In this document: piece by piece, positions 54,801 to 64,000 of the stretch
How the letters are laid out: each line of letters starts with the position of its first letter
Numbering within the stretch: the stretch's first letter is position 1
Assembly: GCA_948144175.1 (NCBI GenBank)
Contig: CANXME010002312.1
Location: forward strand, 62,001 to 126,000
Reading direction: 5' to 3'
Source of the DNA: Closterium sp. NIES-65
Taxonomy: Eukaryota > Streptophyta > Zygnematophyceae > Desmidiales > Closteriaceae
DNA: 64,000 nt
The notes under the pieces: model-generated
The model's database searches: none
The model's input: the letters and a program-made list of their open reading frames with translations, nothing else
What the model was told of the DNA's origin: nothing
Made by a program: the position numbers and the translations under genes

Positions 54801-56684
54801 GCTGCCAGTCCTACTGTCACGCGTCTCCTTGCTACTGCTCTCACTGACCCTTCCTTCGAGTCGTCTGCTGCGTCTGCCCTTGTCACTGAGCATGTCGACT
54901 TTGCTGCGCGCTGTCGTCTAGACTACGCTGCCAGTCTTGTCGCTGAGTCCGAGTCTGCCTGTCCTCCGTCCGTCGGGGGTGAGTGTGCCCTCGGCACGGA
55001 CGTCCTTGAGGACAGGCAGGAGGAGTTCCAGTGTCTGGCCGCCGCTTCACCCCATCTCGCGTCTGTACTGCTAGCCCCTGAGGGAGACCCGGATGCACCA
55101 GACATCCCGACTCCGCGCTCTTACGCGGAGGCGATAGAGGGTCCCTACTCCTCTCAGTGGCAGGCAGCTATGGATGCAGAGATGGCTTCCTGGAAGTCCA
55201 CAGGCACCTACGTCGACGCTGTCCCCCCTCCTGGGGCAAACATCGTCAATGGCATGTGGATTTTCAGGGTGAAGCGGCCGCCGGGTTCTCCGCCTGTCTT
55301 CAAGGCGCGTTACGTGGCTCGTGGCTTCAGTCAGCGGCAGGGGGTTGACTACTTTCAGACCTTCTCCCCCACCCCGAAGATGACCACTCTTCGGGTTCTA
55401 CTGCACGTTGCTGCTCACCGTGACTACGAGCTGCACTCTCTCGACTTCAGCACAGCTTTCTTGCAGGGCAGTCTGCACGAGGAGATCAGGCTGCGCCGCC
55501 CACCTGGCTTCACTGGGTCTTTCCCTCCTGGTACCCAGTGGAGTCTCCGGCGTCCAGTCTACGGTCTCCGCCAGGCGCCACGTGAGTGTCACGACACACT
55601 GAGGACTACGCTCGCGGCACTTGGGTTTGCTCCGTCTACTGCCGACCCGTCGCGGTTTCTGCGCACCGACACCTCTCTGCCGCCGTTCTACATCCTCGTG
55701 TACGTCGACGACTTGGTCTTTGCCACAGCTGACACTGCTGGACTCGCCTACGTGAAGTCCGAGCTGCAGAAGAGACATACGTGCACTGACCTGGGTAAAC
55801 TGCGTAGCTACCTTGGCTTGCAGATCACCCGGGACAGAGCACGCCGCACCATTACCCTGACTCAGTCACACATGGTGCAGCAGTTCCTTCAGCGCTTCGG
55901 CTTCACGTACTCCTCGCCTCAGGCCACTCCTCTGCCTACTCGCCACTCGCTCTCAGCTCTGCCTTCGGATGAGTCCGTAGAGTCGAGTGGCCCGTATGCA
56001 GAGCTTGTTGGCTGCCTCATGTACCTGATGACCTGCACACGTCCTGACCTTGCATACCCTCTTAGCATTCTAGCACGCTATGTTGCTCCTGGGAGACACC
56101 GACCAGAGCACATGGCTGCAGCGAAGAGGGTGTTGCGTTACTTGTGCAGTACGTCGGGCATGGGGCTAGTGCTTGGAGGGCGCAGTCCAGTGGTCCTCAC
56201 TGGGCACGCAGACGCTTCCTGGGCTGACGACCAGGCTACGCAGCGGTCGTGACAGAGTTACACCTTCAGCCTTGGTTCCGGCTCTGTTTCGTGGCGGGCT
56301 ACTCGCTGGTCTTCTGTTCTCGGCTCCAGTTGTGAGGCTGAGATCTACGCTGGGGCTATGGCTGCACAGGAGTTACGCTGGCTCACCTACCTGCTGACCG
56401 ACCTTGGAGAGCAGCCTCGTTCTCCTCCAGTCCTGTACGTAGACAACAAGGCCATGCTGGCCTTGTGTCGAGAGCAGCGACTGGAGCACAGAACGAAGCA
56501 CATTGCCCTCCGCTACTTTCTTGCTCGTGAGCTGCAGCAGCGTGGACAGTTGCGACTTGCGTACGTGGCCTCTGAGGCCAACACTGCTGATGTCTTCACT
56601 AAGGCACTTGCGCCTTGTGATCATCAGCGTTGTTGCACGCAGTTGGGTCCTGTGCCTGTCTTGCCTCACTTGCTCACTTCTTGA
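50838..56684 (+). pseudogene. Broken copia gag-pol, copy 5
   Basis: Coding region from the MATPN methionine to the normal pol end, with the family's domains in order: gag, Gly-rich and poly-Gln stretches, C-x13-C-x3-H-x4-C motif, protease LDSGAS, HHCC, integrase D,D35E, linker repeat, reverse transcriptase with YVDD, and RNase H. Sequence is very close to copies 2 and 3. The region is disrupted (about two breaks), so I treat it as a fossil in spite of its identical LTRs. Confidence 0.9.
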
Positions 56685-56887
56685 CCTTGCTTGTACCTTC
56701 ACCTATATATACTCTTGCTCTTACTTGCTTGACTCTTGTATATCTTTATATATGATCTTGCATGTGAACTGGCCTTCTGGCCTTTGAACTTGTGCTCGGA
56801 ATGTGTGGTGACTTTGTGATCCACCCTGAGCTTTGCTTTGCTTTGCTTGACTGGTCTTGTGACCCCTTGTTCTCCCCCACTTTGCCT

Positions 56888-56896
56888 ATGGGGGTG
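56888..56896 (+). other. Polypurine tract, copy 5
   Basis: ATGGGGGTG immediately before the 3' LTR, identical to copy 1. Confidence 0.75.
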
Positions 56897-57032
56897 TGTC
56901 AGAACATTATAGCTTATATATATTTGTGTAGGCTATAGTGGGGTATCCCATAAGGGGTACAACCCAATCAGGGTTTCCCATATGTACTCACTTCATTCAT
57001 AGTTGATCCATTCTCTCGTTCACTTCTTGTCA
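56897..57032 (+). repeat. 3' LTR of copy 5
   Basis: 136 bp, no difference seen from the 5' LTR, followed by the CTACT duplication. Confidence 0.96.
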
Positions 57033-60000
57033 CTACTTGCACTATAAGTGCGAAATGCCAGCCAAACTGGCCGATGCACCATTTTCTCTACACATGTGCG
57101 TTAGTTACCTTTCAAACCCTTACGTTCACTAGATGAATTTATTTCCTACCTTCTATTTGAGTGAGACCACTAGATTCCGTGTACTATGCGAGATCTGAGC
57201 GCTTCCGTTCTCCCTGACATTTGCACTCTAAGTTCCGATACTGACCGACCTGGCCAATGCACCATTTTCTCTATACATGTGCGTTGAATACATTTCAAAC
57301 CTTTTTAGCTGACTAGATTTATATATTTCCCACCTTCTGATCGAGTGAGACCGCTAGATTCCCTTTACTTTTTGAGAAATGAGCGTTTCCGTTCTCCGTG
57401 GCCCTACTTGCACTATAAGTGCGAAATGCCGGCCAGACTGGCCGATGCACCATTTTCTCTACACATGTGCGTTAGTTACCTTTCAAACCCTTAGGTTCAC
57501 TAGATGAATATATTTCCTACCTTCTATTTGAGTGAGACCACTAGATTCCGTGTACTATGCGAGATCTGAGCGCTTCCGTTCTCCGTGGCATTTGCACTCT
57601 AAGTCCCCATACTGACCGACCTGGCCAATGCACCATTTTCCATATACATATGCATTAGATTCCTTTCGAACCTTATTAGCTCACTAGATTTATATATTTC
57701 CCACCTTCTGATCAAGTGAGACCGCTAGATTCCCTCTACTTTTTGAGAAATGAGCGTTTCCGTTCTCCTTGGCCCTAGTTGCACTATAAGTGCGAAATGC
57801 CGGCCAGACTGGCCGATGCACAATTTTCTCTACACATGTGCGTAAGTTACCTTTCAAACCCTTACGTTCACTAGATGAATATATTTCCTACTTTCTATTT
57901 GAGTGAGACCACTTGATTCCATGTACTATGCGAGATCCGAGCGCTTCCGTTCTCCCTGGCATTTGCATTTTAAGTTCCGATACTGACCGACCTGGCCAAT
58001 GCACCATTTTCTCTATACATGTGCGTTGAATACATTCCAAACCTTTTTAGCTGACTAGATTTATATATTTCCCACCTTCTGATCGAGTGAGACCGTTAGA
58101 TTCCCTCTACTTTTTGAGAAACGAGCGTTTCCGTTCTCCCTGGCCCCACCTGCACTATGAGTGCGAAATGCCGGCCAGACTGGCCGATGCACCATTTTCT
58201 CCACACATGTGCGTTAGTTACCTTTCAAACCCTTACGTTCACTAGATGAATATATTTCCTACCTTCTTTTTGAGTGAGACCACTAGATTGTGTGTATTAT
58301 GCGAGATCTGAGCGGTTCCGTTCTCCCAGGCATTTGCACTCTAAGTTCCCATACTGACCGACCTGGCCAATGCACCACTTTCCATATACATATGCATTAG
58401 ATTCCTTCGGAACCTTATTAGCTCACTAGATTTATATATTTCCCACCTTGTGAACGAGTGAGATCGCTAGATTCCCTTTACTTTTTGAGAAATGAGCGTT
58501 TCCGTTCTCCTTGGCCCTACTTGCACTATAAGTGCGAAATGCCGGCCAGACTGGCCGATGCACCATTTTCTCTACACATGTGCGTTAGTTACCTTTCAAA
58601 CCCTTACGTTCACTAGATGAATTTATTTCCTACCTTCTTTTTGAGTGAGACCACTAGATTGTGTGTATTATGCGAGATCTGAGCGGTTCCGTTCTCCCAG
58701 GCATTTGCACTCTAAGTTCCCATACTGACCGACCTGGCCAATGCACCACTTTCCATATACATATGCATTAGATTCCTTCGGAACCTTATTAGCTCACTAG
58801 ATTTATATATTTCCCACCTTGTGAACGAGTGAGATCGCTAGATTCCCTTTACTTTTTGAGAAATGAGCGTTTCCGTTCTCCTTGGCCCTACTTGCACTAT
58901 AAGTGCGAAATGCCGGCCAGACTGGCGGATGCACCATTTTCTCTACACATGTGCGTTAGTTACCTTTCAAACCCTTACGTTCACTAGATGAATTTATTTC
59001 CTACCTTCTATTTGAGTGAGACCACTAGATTCCGTGTACTATGCGAGATCTGAGCGCTTTCGTTCTCTCTGGCATTTGCACTCTAAGTTCCCATACTGAC
59101 CGACCTGGCCAATGCACCACTTTCCATATACATATGCATTAGATTCCTTTCGAACCTTATTAGCTCACTAGATTTATATATTTCCCACCTTCTGATCGAG
59201 TGAGACCGCTAGATTCCCTTTACTTTTTGAGAAATGAGCGTTTCCGTTCTCCTTGGCCCTACTTGCACTATAAGTGCGAAATGCCGGCCAGACTGGCCGA
59301 TGCACCATTTTCTCTACACATGTGCGTTAGTTACCTTTCAAACCCTTACGTTCACTAGATGAATTTATTTCCTACCTTCTATTTGAGTGAGACCACTAGA
59401 TTCCGTGTACTATGCGAGATCTGAGCGCTTCCGTTCTCCCTGGCATTTGCACTCTAAGTTCCCATACTGACCGACCTGGCCAATGCACCACTTTCCATAT
59501 ACATATGCATTAGATTCCTTTCGAACCTTATTAGCTCACTAGATTTATATATTTCCCACCTTCTGATCGAGTGAGACCGCTAGATTCCCTTTACTTTTTG
59601 AGAAATGAGCGTTTTCGTTCTCCGTGGCCCTACTTGCACTATTAGTGCAAAATGCCGGCCAGACTGGCCGATGCACCATTTTCTCTACGCATGTGCGTTA
59701 GTTACCTTTCAAACCCTTACGTTCACTAGATGAATTTATTTCCTACCTTCTATTTGAGTGAGACCACTAGATTCCGTGAACTATGCGAGATCTGAGCGCT
59801 TCCGTTCTCCCTGGCATTTGCACTCTAAGTTCCCATACTGACCGACCTGGCCAATGCACCATTTTCCATATACATATATATTAGATTCCTTTCGAACCTT
59901 ATTAGCTCACTAGATTTATATATTTCCCACCTTCTGATCGAGTGAGACCGCTAGATTCCCTCTACTTTTTGAGAAATGAGCGTTTCCGTTCTCCTTGGCC

Positions 60001-63000
60001 CTAGTTGCACTATCAGTGCGAAATGCCGGCCAGACTGGCCGATGCACAATTTTCTCTACACATGTGCGTTAGTTACCTTTCAAACCCTTACGTTCACTAG
60101 ATGAATATATTTCCTACTTTCTATTTGAGTGAGACCACTTGATTCTGTGTACTATGCGAGATCTGAGCGCTTCCGTTCTCCCAGGCATTTGCATTTTAAG
60201 TTCCGATACTGACCGACCTGGCCAATGCACCATTTTCTATATACATGTGCATTGAATACCATCAAACCTTTTTAGCTGACTAGATTTATATATTTCCCAC
60301 CTTCTGATCGAGTGAGACCGTTAGATTCCCTCTCCTTTTTGAGAAACGAGCGTTTCCGTTCTCCTTGGCCCCACCTGCACTATGAGTGCGAAATGCCGGC
60401 CAGACTGGCCGATACACCATTTTCTCTACACATGTGCGTTAGTTACCTTTCAATCCCTTACGTTCACTAGATGAATATATTTCCTACCTTATATTTGAGT
60501 GAGACCACTAGATTCTGTGTATTATGCGAGACCTGAGCGGTTCCGTTCTCCCAGGCATTTGCACTCTAAGTTCCCATACTGACCGACCTGGCCAATGCAC
60601 CACTTTCCATATACATATGCATTAGATTCCTTCCGAACCTTATTAGCTCGCTAGATTTATATATTTCCCACCTTCTGATCGAGTGAGACTGCTAGATTCC
60701 CTTTACTTTTTGAGAAATGAGCGTTTCCTTTCTCCTTGGCCCTACTTGCACTATAAGTGCGAAATGCCGGCCAGACTGGCTGATGCAAGATTTTCTCTAC
60801 ACATGTGCGTTAGTTACCTTTCAAACCCTTACGTTCACTAAATGAATTTATTTCCTACCTTCTATTTGAGTGAGACCACTAGATTCCGTGTACTATGCGA
60901 GATCTGAGCGCTTCCGTTCTCCCTGGCATTTGCACTCTAATTTCCCATACCGACCGACCTGGCCAATGCACCATTTTCCATATACATATGCACTAGATTC
61001 CTTTTGAACCTTATTAGCTCACTAGATTTATATATTTCCCACCTTCTGATTGAGTGAGACCGCTAGATTCCCTTTACTTTTTGAGAAATGAGCGTTTCCG
61101 TTCTCCTTGGCCCTACTTGCACTATAAGTGCGAAATGCCGGCCAGACTGGCCGATGCACCATTTTCTCTACACATGTGCCTTAGTTACCTTTCAAACCCT
61201 TACGTTCACTAGATGAATTTATTTCCTACCTTCTATTTGAGTGAGACCACTAGATTCCGTGTACTATGCGAGATCTGAGCGCTTCCGTTCTCCCTGGCAT
61301 TTGCACTCTAAGTTCCCATACTGACCGACCTGGCCAATACACCATGTTCCATATACATATGCAATAGATTCCTTTCGAACCTTATTAGCTCACTAGATTT
61401 ATATATTTCCCACCTTCTGATCGAGTGAGACCGCTAGATTCCCTTTACTTTTTGAGAAATGAGCGTTTCCGTTCTCCTTGGCCCTACTTGCACTATAAGT
61501 GCGAAATGCCGGCCAGACTGGCCGATGCACCATTTTCTCTACACATGTGCGTTAGTTACCTTTCAAACCCTTATGTTCACTAGATGAATTTATTTTCTAC
61601 CTTCTATTTGAGTGAGACCACTAGATTCCGTGTACTATGCGAGATCTGAGCGCTTCCGTTCTCCCTGGCATTGCACTCTAAGTTCCCATACTGACCGACC
61701 TGGCCAATGCACCATTTTCCATATACATATGCATTAGATTCCTTTCGAACCTTATTAGCTCACTAGATTTATATATTTCCCACCTTCTGATCGAGTGAGA
61801 CCGCTAGATTCCCTTTACTTTTTGAGAAATGAGCGTTTCCGTTCTCCTTGGCCCTACTTGCACTATAAGTGCGAAATGCCGGCCAGACTGGCCGATGCAC
61901 AATTTTCTCTACACATGTGCGTTAGTTACCTTTCAAACCCTTACGTTCACTAGATGAATTTATTTCCTCCCTTCCATTTGAGTGAGACCACTAGATTCCG
62001 TGTACTATGCGAGATCTGAGCGCTTCCGTTCTCCCTGGCATTTGCACTCTAAGTTCCCATACTGACCGACCTGGCCAATACACCATCTTCCATATAAATA
62101 TGCATTAGATTCCTTTCGAACCTTATTACCTCACTAGATTTATATATTTCCCACCTTCTGATCGAGTGAGACCGCTAGATTCCCTCTACTTTTTGAGAAA
62201 TGAGCGTTTCCGTTCTCCTTGGCCCTAGTTGCACTATAAGTGCGAAATGCCGGCCAGACTGGCCGATGCACAATTTTCTCTACACATGTGCGTTAGTTAC
62301 CTTTCAAACCCTTACGTTCACTAGATGAATTTATTTCCTACCTTCTATTTGAGTGAGACCACTAGATTCCGTGTACTATGCGAGATCTGAGCGCTTCCGT
62401 TCTCCCTGGCATTGCACTCTAAGTTCCCATACTGACCGACCTGGCCAATGCACCATTTTCCATATACATATGCATTAGATTCCTTTCGAACCTTATTAGC
62501 TTACTAGATTTATATATTTCCCACCTTCTGATCGAGTGAGATCGCTAGATTCCCTTTACTTTTTGAGAAATGAGCGTTTCCGTTCTCCTTGGCCCTACTT
62601 GCACTATAAGTGCGAAATGCCGGCCAGACTGGCCGATGCACCATTTTCTCTACACATGTGCGTTAGTTACCTTTCAAACCCTTACGTTCACTAAATGAAT
62701 TTATTTCCTACCTTCTATTTGAGTTAGACCACTAGATTCCGTGTACTATGCGAGATCTGAGCGCTTCCGTTCTCCCTGGCATTTGCACTCTAAGTTCCCA
62801 TACTGACCGACCTGGCCAATGCACCATTTTTCATATAAATATGCATTAGATTCCTTTCAAACCTTATTAGCTCACTAGATTTATATATTTCCCACCTTCT
62901 GATCGAGTGAGACCGCTAGATTCCCTCTACTTTTTGAGAAATGAGCGTTTCCGTTCTCATTGGCCCTAGTTGCACTATAAGTGCAAAATGCCGGCCAGAC

Positions 63001-64000
63001 TGGCCGATGCACAATTTTCTCTACACATGTGCGTTAGTAACCTTTCAAACCCTTACGTTCACTAGATGAATTTATTTCCTACCTTCTATTTGAGCGAGAC
63101 CACTAGATTCCGTGTACTATGCGAGATCTGAGCGCTTCCGTTCTCCAAGGCATTTGCACTCTAAGTTCCCATACTGACCGACCTGGCCAATGCACCATTT
63201 TCCATATACATATGCATTAGATTCCTTTCGAACCTTATTAGCTCACTAGATTTATATTTTTCCCACCTTTTGGTCGAGTGAGACCACTAGATTCCCTTTA
63301 CTTTTTGAGATATGAGCGTTTCCGTTCTCCTTGGCCCTACTTGCACTATAAGTGCGAAATGCCGGCCAGACTGGTCGATGCACCATTTTCTCTACACATG
63401 TGCGTTAGTTACCTTTCAAACCCTTACGTTTACTAGATGAACTTATTTCCTACCTTCTATTTGAGTTAGACCACTAGATTCCGTGTACTATGCGAGATCT
63501 GAGCGCTTCCGTTCTCCCTGGCATTTGCACTTTAAGTTCCCATACTGACCGACCTAGCCAATGCACCATTTTCCATATAAATATGCATTAGATTCCTTTC
63601 GAACCTTATTAGCTCACTAGATTTATATATTTCCCACCTTCTGATCGAGTGAGACCGCTAGATTCCCTCTACTTTTTGAGAAATGAGCGTTTCCGTTCTC
63701 ATTGGCCCTAGTTGCACTATAAGTGCAAAATGCCGGCCAGACTGGCCGATGCACAATTTTCTCTACACATGTGCGTTAGTTACCTTTCAAACCCTTACGT
63801 TCACTAGATGAATTTATTTCCTACCTTCTATTTGAGTGAGACCACTAGATTCCGTGTACTATGCGAGATCTGAGCGCTTTCGTTCTCCCTGGCATTTGCA
63901 CTCTAAGTTCCCATACTGACCGACCTGGCCAATGCACCACTTTCCATATACATATGCATTAGATTCCTTTCGAACCTTATTATCTCACTAGATTTATATA
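57033..64000. repeat. 371-bp dimeric satellite, block 7
   Basis: Nearly 19 dimers without any insertion, running past the right edge. Spacing measured at 61161-61532 and 63385-63756 is exactly 371 bp. The a half starts ATTTTCTCTACACATG and the b half ATTTTCCATATACATATG. Variant dimers (GTTGAATAC, ACTTTCTATTTG) recur near 57300, 57880-58140 and 60110-60370. The b half carries GCACTATAAGTGC and GGCCAGACTGGCC, both inverted repeats. No gene is seen. Confidence 0.96.

Larger units (their letters stand above)
49618..57032 (+). mobile_element. Ty1/copia LTR retrotransposon, copy 5
   Basis: A 7415-bp element with 136-bp LTRs that look identical, flanked by CTACT (49613-49617 and 57033-57037). It has a primer site, GC-rich leader, gag-pol region and polypurine tract. 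The coding region is broken (about two breaks) although the LTRs show no divergence. It is closest to copies 2 and 3 in leader and gag-pol, with a more diverged LTR. Confidence 0.95.

Noticed and set aside
11837-57000. Numerous 60-300 residue frames antisense to or out of phase with gag-pol
   Set aside because: They recur at the same relative positions in every copia copy and are shadows of GC-rich coding sequence without recognisable domains.

Overview
This is eukaryotic, gene-poor repetitive DNA. I find no host gene. Every base belongs either to a tandem repeat or to an LTR retrotransposon. The retrotransposons are Ty1/copia type: integrase lies before reverse transcriptase, gag-pol is one frame, target duplications are 5 bp, and primer sites resemble the initiator-Met tRNA complement. 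Their coding regions are very GC-rich, with C or G at most third positions, while the surrounding satellite is AT-richer. I suspect a member of the green lineage, perhaps a streptophyte alga or other non-seed plant, but this is a guess from element style and composition; nothing in the window names the species.

Layout. 1-7020 is a 17-bp minisatellite that continues beyond the left edge. 7021-9488 is a hexanucleotide (TCCACG)n array. From 9489 to the right edge the backbone is a 371-bp satellite built of two diverged halves of about 183 and 188 bp (called a and b here). This satellite is interrupted by copia copies: copy 1 (+, 10174-17669), copy 6 (-, a 5' fragment, 17991-19246), copies 2 and 3 (+ and -, joined tail to tail, 22087-36644), copy 4 (+, 38014-45531, looks whole) and copy 5 (+, 49618-57032, broken). 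A miniature LTR element (48408-48754) sits between copies 4 and 5. Near-nucleosomal half-units, dyad symmetry confined to one half, and nested young retroelements make a centromeric or pericentromeric origin plausible but unproven.

How the parts work together. The copia copies share LTR ends starting TGTCAGA, a central LTR block, a primer-binding site followed at once by a stem-loop, a roughly 1-kb GC-rich repetitive leader, one gag-protease-integrase-RT-RNase H frame and a G-rich polypurine tract. Identical LTRs in copies 4 and 5 point to very recent movement.

The most unusual object is the 347-bp miniature element at 48408-48754. It has 139-bp identical LTRs, a primer-binding site and a polypurine tract, but only 69 bp of internal DNA. 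It carries a perfect-consensus Pol III A box inside the 5' LTR and a B box in the internal region. The first T4 run after the B box lies in the 3' LTR, at the same LTR position as the T4 run just before the predicted start in the 5' LTR. A Pol III transcript would therefore run LTR to LTR.
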